Source of the DNA: Chloroflexota bacterium
GTDB taxonomy: Bacteria > Chloroflexota > Anaerolineae > Aggregatilineales > Phototrophicaceae
DNA length: 64,000 bases
Direction: 5' to 3'
NCBI GenBank assembly: GCA_011523735.1
Contig: WTGB01000097.1
Location: forward strand, 1-64,000
Shown one piece after another: positions 7,436-17,351 of this stretch. Position 1 is the first letter of the stretch, and each line of letters opens with the position of its first letter. A program made the position numbers and the translations under genes. The notes beneath the pieces are model-generated. The model saw only the letters and a list, made by a program, of their open reading frames with translations, was not told where the DNA came from and did no database searches.

Positions 7436-9898
7436 CTAGGCTGCGTTACGGCCGTATAGCGCTCGGTATATGTTGTAGTTGCGGTAGATATACTGCACGT
7501 AATGGCGTGTTGAATCGATGGTGATGGTTGTCATAAACAAATCGGGATCGCCGCCAGAAAGCGCATTCCAATCATAGGCTCGGCCGGGACCGGCGTTATA
7601 GGCAGCCAGCGCGGCGATGGCATTCTGATCGAAGAGTTCAAGCTGCTCATCTATATAGTAGGCGCCAAAAGCGATGCCGGCATAGGGACGGAAGAGGTCG
7701 CTGTGTTGATAATCTTGCCAGTTCAACTGCTCGGCAATGTACTGCGCGGTGGGCGGAATCACTTGCATCAAGCCCTTTTCCCCGGCCGCCGCGGTGGCGA
7801 ATGTATTAAAGAGGCTCTCTTGCCGGATCAAGGAAAGCATCAGCGACGGGTCGATGCCACGCGCCCCCGCCGCCGGTTGAATGACATCAATATAATAGGT
7901 TGGGAAGCGCATGCGAGCGAGAAATGATGGCACTTGCAGCGTGCCTATTCTTGAGGCGATGATGACATCGGCTGCCGCGATTATGCTCTCACGGTAAATG
8001 CCGAGATCTCGCAAGGCGATCGCCAGGCGAAAACTGCTGAGCACATCGCCCTGGTCCCGCGCTTCATCGACTAGATCCTCGAATTCTGCGGCGGCTTCGT
8101 CGAAGGCGCTGACGGCATAAAGCTCCCGCCCACGAGTCATCCGCGGGTCACTGTTCAGGTCATCAGACAGGCGCCAAAGCTCGCCCGGGACTTCTATAGC
8201 GAAGGTTTCACGCAACCAGCGTTCTGCGGCTGCGCGTTCAGCGGCTTCGTCAAAATCGTATTTCCAGGCGGCTGGCGGCTGGAATGGCTCTATGCCCAGT
8301 CGAATGTCAGCGGCGCGGGCGGCAAAATAGCTATCCGGCGCCGCTTTCACCGCCAGGTCGAAGGCTTCATTCGCCAGCGCGCCGTCGCCTCTTGCCAGCG
8401 CGATCCTGCCCATCCAGAGATAAGCGGCAGCCTGGTCATCGCCGCTTGCCAGGCTCGCGATCCGCGCGTAAAGGTGCTCAGCGACAGTCCATTCTTCATC
8501 TTTCACGGCGGCCGACGCTGCAATGAACAGACCACTCCTCGTCAATTCATGCGCGGGGAAACTGTCAGCCAGGCGCGTGAAGACTTGCCGGGAAAGAAGC
8601 GTCTCGCCGTTGGTGCCATATAAATAGCCGGCGCGCCAAAGCGCCTCACCGGCTGTCCGCTCCAACAGCGGATAGGTATCGGCAATCGCGAGATAGATCT
8701 GGATCGCGGCCGGGCTGTCGCCAGCGAGGAAGCGCGTCCGCCCCCGCTCCAGCAGCGCATCGCCAAAGAGCGGGTCAGCCGGATATTGATCGATTACTGT
8801 CTGAAAGGCGATGATGGCCGCGTCAAAATTGCCGATCTGCCGGTAGGCGCGCCCGAGCGACAGGAACAAATCCGCCGGGATGGCCGCCAAGTCATGCGAG
8901 GTGGTGTATTGATTGAAGGCATCGATCGCCGCCTGATAATCGCCGGCGGTATATGCCGCTCTGGCGCGCTGCAAGCCATCGTAAACAACTCCATGTTGAC
9001 CGAGTATGTCATGCGCTTTCCAAGCAGTCGCGGTGCCGGCGTAATTCTCGGCAACTGCACGCATACGCTCCACGCCAGCAGCCAGCGCGCCGCCAGCGAG
9101 GGCTGCCCGCGCCGCTGTGAAAGCGATGCTCGCGCGATAGGGTGTGTTGCGCGCCACCGCCAGAATGGCGTCATATTGTGCGACCGCATCGGTATGCCGC
9201 TCGAGGTTAAGATAAATTTGCGCCAGCTTCTCCCTTAGTATGAGCAGCGGCACTAAAGAGCGTTTGGCATTTATAGCGCGCTCGTAGTTTTGCAGCGCGG
9301 CATCTGTTTGGCCCAATGCGATCTGCGCGTCAGCGATGCGTTCGTATACATAGCTGTCGATCAAGCCGGGGCGCAGCGAGAGATAGCCCTGCAAATCAGC
9401 AATTGCCGCGGTCCACTGAAACAGACCGAGCCGAGCGTCGCCACGCAAGAAATAGGCCTGCGCGACCTGCGGATGATCCGGAAATTCAGTGATGAGCAGT
9501 GTAAAGGCGTCAAGCGCTCCCTGAAAATAGCCAGCGCGCAATGTTGCTTGGCCCAGGTGAAAGGCAGCTTGCGCCCGGTCCGACGGCAGCAGGGCATTGC
9601 CATACTCAAGCAGCGTACGGTAGATGCCAGCCGCATCCTCAAGATAGCCGTTTCGCATATTTCGCTGACCGGTTTGCATGAGCATCAGCGGCTCGATGGT
9701 TGGCGTCGGCGACGGGACTGTCGGCGTATCGGTGGCTGCAACCGTAGGCGCAACCTGAGCGACGATCGGCTGAGGCGTTGCCGTGACATAAATGATGTTG
9801 TTTTCGTCAGGTGTGGGGAGCCCGTCGTTTGCGCGCGGGACGTTGCAGGAGGTTGCGAAAATGCTGAGAGCAATTAGGACGATACAGAATCGGGACAT
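7436..9898 (-). CDS. TPR-containing lytic murein transglycosylase lipoprotein
   Basis: 820 residues from the ATG at 9898. A lipoprotein signal peptide (SRFCIVLIALSIFATSC) is followed by a Thr/Pro-rich linker (near 30-75). Then come many TPR-like helical repeats (about 80-640), including Ala-rich units such as YLRGDARLGLFQWTAAIADL. The C-terminal Slt70-type domain (about 670-815) has the catalytic Glu in LIRQESLFN, followed by GLMQVIPPTAQ and ALAAYNAGPGRA. It would cleave glycan strands between MurNAc and GlcNAc, anchored outside the membrane. An in-frame upstream start near 9967 would put the signal peptide internally and overlap the next gene, so I reject it. Confidence 0.88.
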   Translation of the reverse strand: MSRFCIVLIALSIFATSCNVPRANDGLPTPDENNIIYVTATPQPIVAQVAPTVAATDTPTVPSPTPTIEPLMLMQTGQRNMRNGYLEDAAGIYRTLLEYGNALLPSDRAQAAFHLGQATLRAGYFQGALDAFTLLITEFPDHPQVAQAYFLRGDARLGLFQWTAAIADLQGYLSLRPGLIDSYVYERIADAQIALGQTDAALQNYERAINAKRSLVPLLILREKLAQIYLNLERHTDAVAQYDAILAVARNTPYRASIAFTAARAALAGGALAAGVERMRAVAENYAGTATAWKAHDILGQHGVVYDGLQRARAAYTAGDYQAAIDAFNQYTTSHDLAAIPADLFLSLGRAYRQIGNFDAAIIAFQTVIDQYPADPLFGDALLERGRTRFLAGDSPAAIQIYLAIADTYPLLERTAGEALWRAGYLYGTNGETLLSRQVFTRLADSFPAHELTRSGLFIAASAAVKDEEWTVAEHLYARIASLASGDDQAAAYLWMGRIALARGDGALANEAFDLAVKAAPDSYFAARAADIRLGIEPFQPPAAWKYDFDEAAERAAAERWLRETFAIEVPGELWRLSDDLNSDPRMTRGRELYAVSAFDEAAAEFEDLVDEARDQGDVLSSFRLAIALRDLGIYRESIIAAADVIIASRIGTLQVPSFLARMRFPTYYIDVIQPAAGARGIDPSLMLSLIRQESLFNTFATAAAGEKGLMQVIPPTAQYIAEQLNWQDYQHSDLFRPYAGIAFGAYYIDEQLELFDQNAIAALAAYNAGPGRAYDWNALSGGDPDLFMTTITIDSTRHYVQYIYRNYNIYRALYGRNAA

Positions 9899-9956
9899 CG
9901 CGTTTAGTCCGTCGTGTGGCAAGGCTTCATCATCGTACGAAGGCGCCACAGGCTTG

Positions 9957-10445
9957 TCAAGCAAGGTCATCCGCCTTCTCATTCGGGGGACTTAGCTCAC
10001 CAGCGAGCCAGGGGATGCCATAGCCGACGACCAGATGACCAGCCTCAGCCAGCGCTTTGCCAAGCGAATCCGTATCGCGATAGGTCCACCAATGGTCAGC
10101 GGACCGCAAGATGTTCACGCCGAAATCGGCGACAACAAGCTGGCTCAAGCTGCGCGACACACTTCCAGCAGTACCGGTTAGTCCAGATGTCGTAGGCGAA
10201 CGTGTGAGTTGCACGCGAAACCGCGATGGCGCCCCGGCCGACCACATGGTGTCGCTGTATACCAGCACTTGAAAATCGATCCAGCCGAAGCTGCCATCGT
10301 CAAATGCTTTGACGAAGCGGAAGCGCCCTCCAACTGATTGCAAAGGCGCCTCAGCAAAATGGTAGCCGGCGGCCGCAAATGCCTGCCCAACGACGGTACG
10401 GAGCAAGGTACGAAAGTAGTCCTGACCGGCTTGACGTTCCTGCAT
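9957..10445 (-). CDS. Conserved-looking protein of unknown function
   Basis: I do not recognise this 162-residue protein. It starts MQERQAGQDYFRTLLRTVVG, with AFAAAGYHFAEAPLQSVGGRF and a segment FVKAFDDGSFGWIDFQVLVY that looks like alternating strands, then a Ser/Thr-rich middle and WWTYRDTDSLGKALAEAGHLVVGYGIPWLAG near the end. It has no signal peptide or membrane segment. The ATG has AGGAATTAG upstream. Codon use resembles the neighbours. It lies between yyaL and the transglycosylase on the same strand with gaps of 42 and 58 bp, so the three may be cotranscribed. Confidence 0.7.
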   Translation of the reverse strand: MQERQAGQDYFRTLLRTVVGQAFAAAGYHFAEAPLQSVGGRFRFVKAFDDGSFGWIDFQVLVYSDTMWSAGAPSRFRVQLTRSPTTSGLTGTAGSVSRSLSQLVVADFGVNILRSADHWWTYRDTDSLGKALAEAGHLVVGYGIPWLAGELSPPNEKADDLA

Positions 10446-10487
10446 TGATCTAATTCCTGTGGCGATGTCGTTGCGGCGTTAAAATCG

Positions 10488-12557
10488 TCACTTGATGCCC
10501 AAGGCGCTTGCCGTTTCATCCGCTGATGTGACGGGCATGAGACAGGCAAAGTTGCGGCAGACGTATACGGTAACTTTGTCCCCATGCGCTGTGCGATGAC
10601 TTAGGAGCGGGATGCTCTCATGCTGGTCGACGTCCTGCGGCGCCCAGGCCGCAACCAGATTAGGGCGATAGGGCAGCCGCAGCAGATCGATGATTTCCGC
10701 GCCGGTCTCACTTCCCAGGTCGCCAATGACCGCTACCTCGTCCAAGCCGCGGATGAGCATATCGGCGGCGTTAAGCGATTCGGCAAAGGCTTGCGGATAC
10801 TGCCGCATCGCATCGCACAGTTTGCGCAGGATAGCGCGAGCCGCTGCATCGTAGGCAGCATCGCCGGTATAGGCGGCCAGGCGCAGAAGCTGCCGCGCCA
10901 TCATGCCATTGCCAGAAGGCGTCACGTTATCCTGCAGGTTGCGGGGACGCACAATGAGGTTTTCATGGTCGTCGCTCGTATCATAGAATCCGCCATCTTC
11001 CGACGTGAAATGCTCCAGCACAAAGCCAGCCAAGCGCCGCGCCGCCACAAACCAGCGTTCTTCGAAAGTTGATTGGTAGAGCTCCAGCATGGCGTCTATC
11101 AAGTTGGCATAATCTTCGAGATAGGCATTGAGCTTGCTGCGCCCATCTTTATGGCTGCGGTAGAGACGGTCCTCAGCTTGCATCATCTGATCCAGGAGGA
11201 AGTCCCCGGCTCGGCGGGCCGGATCCAGGTAGTCGGGGCGCTTCAATACGCGCGCGGCTTCCGCCAAGCTCGCCAGCATCAAACCGTTCCAGGATGTCAG
11301 AATTTTGTCGTCCAAGCCCGGCGGGATGCGTCCGGTCCGCGCGGCATAGAGCCGGTCTTTGATTTTTGTGACCGCCTCGGTCAATTGCGCAAGCGTCAAG
11401 CCCAAGTTATCAGCCGTCTCCGCTGGCGGTCGCGGCAGATACAAGATATTTGACCCTTCGAAGTTGCCTTGCGGGTTCATGCCGAAATACTCGATGGCGA
11501 TCTCCAAAGCCCGCGGCAGCTCGTCGTGAATCGGGTCGAGGGCTGCTCTTACTTCGTCGATGGTCCAAACGAAGAACTTGCCTTCGACCCCTTCGGAATC
11601 GGCATCGGTCGCGCTGTAGAAAGCACCGTTTGCCGCGGTCATCTCGCGCAGAATATAGTCGTAAATGTCCTCGGCGACCGAACGATAGAAGTCATCGCCG
11701 GTGATTTGCCAGGCATGGAGATAGAGTCGGCTGAGTTGCGCGTTGTCGTAAAGCATCTTTTCAAAATGCGGCACGAGCCAATGTGCATCGACGCTGTAGC
11801 GGGCGAAACCGCCGCCGACCTGATCGTAGATGCCGCCATGCGCCATCTTGCGCAATGTGAGGCTGATCAATTGCAGCGCCGTCCCAGCGCCCGTCCGGTC
11901 ATAATGCCGCAGCAAAAACTCCAGGCTGATCGGATTGGGGAACTTCGGCTGCGCGCCAAAACCGCCGTTTACTCGATCGATACTACTGAGAAGCTTTGAC
12001 GCCGCTTCATCCAAAAGGTCAGTGGTCAGCCCGCTGTCGTCGGCGCGACCGATTGCCAACACATCCCGCTTTAAGGCTTGATGCAAATTATCCGCCTGCG
12101 CCTCAAGCTGATCCCGTTTATTGTGGTAGGCATCGTGGATGGCGCCCATCAGTTGTGTGAAAGATGGTCGGCCATATTGGCTTTCCTTGGGATAATAGGT
12201 GCCGCCGTAGAAGGGGCGTCCATCAGGCAGCAAGAAGACGGTCATGGGCCAGCCGCCTTGCCCGGCTATCGCTTGCACGGCACCCATATAGATGTCGTCG
12301 ACATCGGGGCGTTCTTCGCGGTCCACTTTGACATTGACGAAGAGGCTGTTCATCATTTCGGCCGTTGCTTCGTCTTCAAAGCTCTCATGCGCCATCACGT
12401 GACACCAGTGACAGGCGCTGTATCCCACGCTGAGCAAGACTGGCTTGTCTTGTTGGCGAGCGATGCGAAAAGCCTCATCGCCCCAAGGATGCCAATCGAC
12501 CGGGTTATCAGCATGTTGCAGCAAGTAGGGGCTGCTCTCGTCTTTCAAGCGATTCAT
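10488..12557 (-). CDS. YyaL-type thioredoxin-domain protein (DUF255 / SPATA20 family)
   Basis: 689 residues, full length for the family. The N-terminal thioredoxin-like domain starts [21 protein letters not shown] and carries CHWC at 49-52, followed by [10 protein letters not shown] and the cis-proline-type region [13 protein letters not shown]. The rest is an alpha/alpha-barrel similar to N-acylglucosamine epimerases or glycosidases ([27 protein letters not shown] and [19 protein letters not shown]). The biochemical role of the family is not settled; a redox or sugar-processing function has been proposed. It begins at ATG 12557, divergent from ftsH. Confidence 0.9.
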   Translation of the reverse strand: MNRLKDESSPYLLQHADNPVDWHPWGDEAFRIARQQDKPVLLSVGYSACHWCHVMAHESFEDEATAEMMNSLFVNVKVDREERPDVDDIYMGAVQAIAGQGGWPMTVFLLPDGRPFYGGTYYPKESQYGRPSFTQLMGAIHDAYHNKRDQLEAQADNLHQALKRDVLAIGRADDSGLTTDLLDEAASKLLSSIDRVNGGFGAQPKFPNPISLEFLLRHYDRTGAGTALQLISLTLRKMAHGGIYDQVGGGFARYSVDAHWLVPHFEKMLYDNAQLSRLYLHAWQITGDDFYRSVAEDIYDYILREMTAANGAFYSATDADSEGVEGKFFVWTIDEVRAALDPIHDELPRALEIAIEYFGMNPQGNFEGSNILYLPRPPAETADNLGLTLAQLTEAVTKIKDRLYAARTGRIPPGLDDKILTSWNGLMLASLAEAARVLKRPDYLDPARRAGDFLLDQMMQAEDRLYRSHKDGRSKLNAYLEDYANLIDAMLELYQSTFEERWFVAARRLAGFVLEHFTSEDGGFYDTSDDHENLIVRPRNLQDNVTPSGNGMMARQLLRLAAYTGDAAYDAAARAILRKLCDAMRQYPQAFAESLNAADMLIRGLDEVAVIGDLGSETGAEIIDLLRLPYRPNLVAAWAPQDVDQHESIPLLSHRTAHGDKVTVYVCRNFACLMPVTSADETASALGIK

Positions 12558-12862
12558 TGCGCACCTCGGTTCCAGCCGATCACAATCGAGCGGACTATTG
12601 GACAGACTCGTCTCAGTAGAATAACGGACATCGACAATAAGCGAAATTGTCTTTCCATGCGCCTCGGTATCGCGCTTAGGGGAATCGGCGCGGTCGGATG
12701 AGAGAAACCGACAGCAGGATCCGCCGTATTAGACCTACGGCGCCCAAGGACATGGCTATAGCGCCGGATCAACATGATTCTAAGACAATACTTGCACAGT
12801 TGGACGCGCAGATAAGGTATACTCAGGCTATACAAAGCGCATTTTGCAGGTACTATCACTCC
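12558..12862. other. Divergent intergenic region yyaL/ftsH
   Basis: About 300 bp between two divergent genes. The ftsH reading frame stays open back to 12698, but this part has no family similarity and is better read as the promoter region. A TATACT box at 12818-12823 has candidate -35 boxes at poor spacing (TTGCAC at 12792, 20 bp). No repeat or RNA gene was seen. Confidence 0.5.
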
Positions 12863-14878
12863 ATGCAATTCTGGGACAACAACAGCGACGATAGCGATAA
12901 TAGCGAAGGCAGCAGCCGTCCGCCGCGGCCGCCGCAGAATTGGCGCCGGTGGGTTTCGCCGGGTTTGCTCGTGCTGGTCATGCTGCTCGCGCTCATTTCG
13001 TCACCGGGTCTACTGGGCGGCATATCGTCCACGCCGGAAATCGCTTATTCGGATGTATACGAGCAGTTGAGACTCGACAACATTGAAGGGCTGAGCTTTC
13101 AAGACGCGGTCGCGGTTGGCGGAAAGTTCAAGAGCAGCATATTCGTCACGAGCGCATCGGGGCGAGCCCAGACTGTCTCACGATTCACGGCTCAATTGCC
13201 GCCCTACGCTGGCGCGGAATTGCTCCGGCTAGCGCAAGAAAAGGGCATAAAGCCGATTGAAGCAGATTATACGCAATCGTCTCCCTGGTTGTCGATCATA
13301 TTGAACTTCTTGCCGCTTGTGCTCATTATCGGCTTTTTCGTTTGGATGGGAAGACGCGCTCAGGGCCAGATGAATGGCATCTTCTCCTTTGGGCAGTCGC
13401 AGGCGCGCGAGAAAACGCCGGAGATGCCTTCCATCAGATTTGACGATGTGGCGGGCCAAGACGCGGCCAAGTTGGAACTCGAAGAAGTCGTCGACTTTCT
13501 CAAACAGCCCGAGAAATATATCAAAGTCGGCGCGAAGGTGCCGCGCGGCGTTTTGCTGATTGGACCGCCCGGCACGGGCAAGACCTTGATGGCACGGGCT
13601 GTCGCCGGCGAAGCCAACGTAGCCTTCTTCAGCATTGCCGCCTCCGAATTCGTCGAGATGTTCGTGGGGGTGGGCGCTTCACGCGTGCGGGATCTGTTCA
13701 AGCGCGCGAAGGAAAATGCCCCGGCCATCATCTTCGTCGATGAGATAGACGCTGTTGGGCGGCGGCGCGGCACCGGCTTGGGCGGTGGACATGATGAGCG
13801 CGAGCAGACCTTGAACCAACTGCTTTCGGAAATGGACGGCTTCGACAATGACACTAACATTGTCATGATCGCCGCCACCAACCGACCTGATGTGCTCGAT
13901 CCCGCCCTGTTGAGACCGGGCCGCTTCGATCGGCAAATCACGGTAGACTTGCCCGATGTCAAGGGGCGGCATGAGACTCTCAAGATCCATACCAAGAACA
14001 AGCCTTTGGCAAATAATGTTGAACTGCAATCTTTGGCGCGGGCGACCATCGGTTTTTCCGGCGCGGACATCGCCAACCTCGCCAATGAAGCAGCCATGCA
14101 CGCCGCTCGTTATGATCGCCGTTTGATCACCATGTCGGATTTCACTACCGCATACGAGCGCATCCGCCTCGGGACCAAACGCCCGCCGCTGTCAAATGAA
14201 AAAGACCGCCGCATCACCGCATATCATGAGGCGGGGCACGCCTTAGTCTCCTTCTTGATCAAGGATGCGATGGCGCTGCTGAAAACGACGATTATTCCAC
14301 GCGGGCGCTCGCTCGGCGTGGCTTTCTATATGCCCAAGGACGACTCGCTGCATCAATCGCGCAAGCAGTTGGAAGCTTATGTCCGCGTCGGCTTGGCGGG
14401 GCGCATCGCCGAGGAAATCGTCTTTGATGACGTGACGACGGGCGCTGCCAACGACATTCAACAGGTCACGCAGATTGCCCGGCAGATGGTGAAAATGTTT
14501 GGCATGAGCGACTCCGTCGGCATGGTCAATTACGGCGATGACGGCGAGCAGCCCTTCCTCGGTTATGCGATCGCAAGCGGGCGCGATTACAGCGATGACA
14601 CGGCCGCCAAGCTTGATGCCGAGATCAAACGCATCATTGATGTCGCCTACCAGGAGACACGCGAACTTCTGGAAGATCATCGCGAGGAACTGGACACGCT
14701 GGCAGAAGCGCTCCTGTCGCAGGAAACTGTCGAGCGCGAAGAGATTTTGAATATTTTGGACTTGGAAGATGATACCGACGAGTTCGTCCCCGAATCAGTC
14801 GCGAAGCATCTGCGTGAGCCGCAATCCGCCGAGCAGAATGGTTCGGACGCGAAGGAACCGGTCGAGGTGGAAGAATAA
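12863..14878 (+). CDS. ftsH: ATP-dependent zinc metalloprotease FtsH
   Basis: Membrane-anchored AAA+ protease that extracts and degrades membrane and regulatory proteins as a hexamer. It is 671 residues from ATG 12863 (MQFWDNN), chosen because the first membrane helix (about 31-46) then lies at the usual place; a GCAGG precedes it. The second membrane helix is near 143-162, so the small domain between them faces outwards. Walker A GPPGTGKT lies at about 234-241, Walker [11 protein letters not shown] and the second-region [21 protein letters not shown] follow, and the zinc site HEAGH is near 455-459. The C-terminal tail is acidic. A clear terminator follows. Confidence 0.96.
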   Translation: MQFWDNNSDDSDNSEGSSRPPRPPQNWRRWVSPGLLVLVMLLALISSPGLLGGISSTPEIAYSDVYEQLRLDNIEGLSFQDAVAVGGKFKSSIFVTSASGRAQTVSRFTAQLPPYAGAELLRLAQEKGIKPIEADYTQSSPWLSIILNFLPLVLIIGFFVWMGRRAQGQMNGIFSFGQSQAREKTPEMPSIRFDDVAGQDAAKLELEEVVDFLKQPEKYIKVGAKVPRGVLLIGPPGTGKTLMARAVAGEANVAFFSIAASEFVEMFVGVGASRVRDLFKRAKENAPAIIFVDEIDAVGRRRGTGLGGGHDEREQTLNQLLSEMDGFDNDTNIVMIAATNRPDVLDPALLRPGRFDRQITVDLPDVKGRHETLKIHTKNKPLANNVELQSLARATIGFSGADIANLANEAAMHAARYDRRLITMSDFTTAYERIRLGTKRPPLSNEKDRRITAYHEAGHALVSFLIKDAMALLKTTIIPRGRSLGVAFYMPKDDSLHQSRKQLEAYVRVGLAGRIAEEIVFDDVTTGAANDIQQVTQIARQMVKMFGMSDSVGMVNYGDDGEQPFLGYAIASGRDYSDDTAAKLDAEIKRIIDVAYQETRELLEDHREELDTLAEALLSQETVEREEILNILDLEDDTDEFVPESVAKHLREPQSAEQNGSDAKEPVEVEE

Positions 14879-14921
14879 TACGCCTGCTGTTGCTGAAGGG
14901 CGAATTGAAGTCCAAAGTGAT

Positions 14922-14951
14922 GGGGCGAGGCAAATGACCTCGCCCTTTTCT
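14922..14951 (+). terminator. Rho-independent terminator of ftsH
   Basis: GGGCGAGG and CCTCGCCC form an 8-bp perfect stem with a 7-nt loop (CAAATGA), followed by TTTTCT. It lies in the 83-bp gap between convergent ftsH and the EF-G-like gene. On the other strand there is no T-run, so it is directional. Confidence 0.85.
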
Positions 14952-14961
14952 ATTAGAAGAT

Positions 14962-17028
14962 TTATTGGGCGGCGGCCGCTTCGACCTCAGCGATGATGTC
15001 GTCCTGCACATAAGACGGGACGCGGTCGTAGCGATTGAAGTCCATCGTGTAGATGCCCCGCCCGCCGGACATCGAACGCAAATCATTGCCGTAACGCAGC
15101 ATTTCAGCCAGCGGCACTTCCGCCGTAACCACACTCTTGAACCCGATCGTATCCATGCCCTGGACGCGCCCTCGCCGCGTGTTGAGATCGCTCATGACAT
15201 CGCCCATCATTGATTCGGGCACGGTGATCTTGACGTCCATGATCGGCTCGAGCAAAACCGGTTTCGCCTTGCGAAAAGCGGCGCGGAAAGCTTCTCGTCC
15301 GGCGATCTGAAAAGCAATGTCTTTGGAGTCTACCGGATGCTCCTTGCCATCGAAGACATTCACCTTGATGCGCTCGACTGGGAAGCCAGCGATGACCCCG
15401 TCAGGCAATACAGCGCGAATGCCTTTTTCGGTGGAGGCCACGAATTGCTGCGAGATCGCGCCGCCAAAAACGCTGGATTCAAACTCGAAGCCTTCGAGGG
15501 CCGGCTCCACTTTCAAGTCAACGCGGCCATATTGCCCGGCGCCACCGGTTTGTTTTTTGTGCGTGTAACTGGATTCCGCATCGCCCGTGATCGTTTCCCG
15601 GTAAGGCACTTTCGGCATATCGGTGTCGATATTGACGCCGAGAGACTCAGCCCGCTTCAACGTGACCTCGAGATGAATCTGCCCCATGCCTTCCAAGACA
15701 GTTTGTCGAGTATCGCCGTCTTGCCGCCAGCGCAGGGTTGGGTCGGCATCACAAAGATTGCTGAGCGTGGGACCCATCTTGGCGCTATCGGCTTGGGCGC
15801 GCGGGGCAACCGCCAGCATGTAGAGCGGCGCCGGAAAATCTGGCGCGTCAACCTGTATACTGGTATCGGAATCGACGAAGGTGTCACCGGTTTTGGTATC
15901 GGTCAGTTTAGCCACCACGCCGATATCGCCGGCGTGCAGCTCCTGCACGGGGATCTGTTCTTTGCCGCGCATGACAAAAAGAGAATTGAAGCGTTCATCA
16001 GCGCCGCTGTTGGCGTTTAAGTTGCGTCTATCGCTTGAAATCGTCCCGGAAAATATGCGGAAATAATTCAACGTGCCGACGAAACGGTCGTTCAGCGTCT
16101 TGAACACGTAAGCAGCAAGGGGATTGCTATCAGCCTGAGGCGGCTGCAAGACATCGGCTTCGTTCCCCCGCATGATGTTGACGCGGCGTTCCACAGGCGA
16201 ACTCGCATAGGCGACCAAGGCTTCCAACAGGGGTATCGTGCCGATGTTTTCCGTGGCTGATGTGGCAAAAACTGGCACTGTCTTCAGCTCGGGCGAGCGT
16301 GAGGCTTTGCGCATGCCCTCGCGCACTTCGTCAAAGGAAAGCGTCTCTTCTTCGAAATATTTTTCGAGCAGTTCATCGTCCGCTTCAGCGGCCGCTTCCA
16401 GCAACTCCATATTCGCTTCTTCAAGCGCATCGGCATAATCTTCAGGCAAGTCGGACGGGGCGGCGCCATCCCCAAGGTATGCCTTCTGCGTCAGAGCATT
16501 TGCCACGCCGTCGAAGTCCGTCTGCTGACCCAGAGGAAGCATAACTGGTATGAATTTGTAGTCTTCAAACTGACTGCGAAGCTGCTCAAGGACAGTCTCG
16601 AAGTCGGCGTTTTCTCGGTCCATTTTGTTGATAGCGACCATGATGGGCTGCTCACTGGCGCGGGCGTATTCCCAAGCCAACTCGGTGCCGACTTCTACGC
16701 CAGAGACCGCATCGACAACGACCACTACCGAATCCGCCGCGAGAATAGCGTTCTTTAGTTCGCCCTGGAAATCGGTGAAGCCGGGCGTATCGAGGACGTT
16801 GATCTTGACATCGTTGAATTCAACGGGCAGCAAAGATGTGGAGAGCGACAAGCCGCGCTCTTTCTCCTCATCATCCCAGTCAGAGATCATATTCTTTTCA
16901 GAAATATGGCCCATTCGGGTGGTGGCGCCGGTGCTGAATAGCAGCGCTTCAACCAATGAGGTCTTGCCAGAACTTTGATGCCCAACTAGAGCGATGTTTC
17001 TAATGTTTTCACTTTGATATCCTCTCAT
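14962..17028 (-). CDS. EF-G-like translational GTPase (EF-G2 type)
   Basis: 688 residues with the EF-G domain order. The G domain is N-terminal with G1 GHQSSGKTSL, G3 DTPGF and G4 NKMDREN. Domain II follows, then domains III-V, with KKQTGGAGQYGRVDLKVEP and GRVQGMDTIGFKSVVTAEVPLAEMLRYGNDLRSMSGGRG at the C-terminus. G1 differs from the AHIDAGKTT of canonical EF-G, which places it in the second, paralogous group of EF-G-like proteins whose exact role varies (translocation without ribosome recycling in some). ATG 17028 has GGGAGG at good spacing and is preferred over an upstream start at 17073. No rpsL, rpsG or tuf lies alongside, consistent with a secondary paralogue. Confidence 0.9.
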   Translation of the reverse strand: MRGYQSENIRNIALVGHQSSGKTSLVEALLFSTGATTRMGHISEKNMISDWDDEEKERGLSLSTSLLPVEFNDVKINVLDTPGFTDFQGELKNAILAADSVVVVVDAVSGVEVGTELAWEYARASEQPIMVAINKMDRENADFETVLEQLRSQFEDYKFIPVMLPLGQQTDFDGVANALTQKAYLGDGAAPSDLPEDYADALEEANMELLEAAAEADDELLEKYFEEETLSFDEVREGMRKASRSPELKTVPVFATSATENIGTIPLLEALVAYASSPVERRVNIMRGNEADVLQPPQADSNPLAAYVFKTLNDRFVGTLNYFRIFSGTISSDRRNLNANSGADERFNSLFVMRGKEQIPVQELHAGDIGVVAKLTDTKTGDTFVDSDTSIQVDAPDFPAPLYMLAVAPRAQADSAKMGPTLSNLCDADPTLRWRQDGDTRQTVLEGMGQIHLEVTLKRAESLGVNIDTDMPKVPYRETITGDAESSYTHKKQTGGAGQYGRVDLKVEPALEGFEFESSVFGGAISQQFVASTEKGIRAVLPDGVIAGFPVERIKVNVFDGKEHPVDSKDIAFQIAGREAFRAAFRKAKPVLLEPIMDVKITVPESMMGDVMSDLNTRRGRVQGMDTIGFKSVVTAEVPLAEMLRYGNDLRSMSGGRGIYTMDFNRYDRVPSYVQDDIIAEVEAAAAQ

Positions 17029-17242
17029 AAGAGGCGCCTCCCATACAACACTTACCAAGCGCTCTCGCGCCAAGAAATGAAGACTCGCGCAGAGTCGAGA
17101 ACGTGAAGAATATTATAGCCAGCGCCGCAGTTTGTTAAGGGCGCAGTTTCGTCCATCGCCCGCAAGCAGTTCGCTTTCTGCTGGCGGGAATCCCGCTTTG
17201 GCTTGCAAAGCCACAATCTGCCGGAGCCGTCTCGCTCTTTTT

Positions 17243-17278
17243 GTCAAGACTTGACGCGTCAATTGGCAACGATAGAAT
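17243..17278 (+). promoter_or_regulatory. Promoter with overlapping inverted repeats upstream of the SGNH genes
   Basis: TTGACG (17251-17256), a 16-bp spacer and TAGAAT (17273-17278) form a plausible sigma-70 promoter. The -35 box is covered by two overlapping palindromes: GTCAAG A CTTGAC (17243-17255) and TTGACGCGTCAA (17251-17262). This suggests an operator for a dimeric repressor. No regulator gene is adjacent. Confidence 0.45.
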
Positions 17279-17351
17279 GCTCTCAAGAATCATTGATAAA
17301 GCAAGGAAGAGTTCAAATCAACCCGTTCGGCAGATTCAGGCAAGGACAGTG

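Noticed and set aside
12698-12862. An extended N-terminus of FtsH from 12698
   Set aside because: The added 55 residues have no family similarity, would push the first membrane helix far from the N-terminus, and overlap the probable promoter region.
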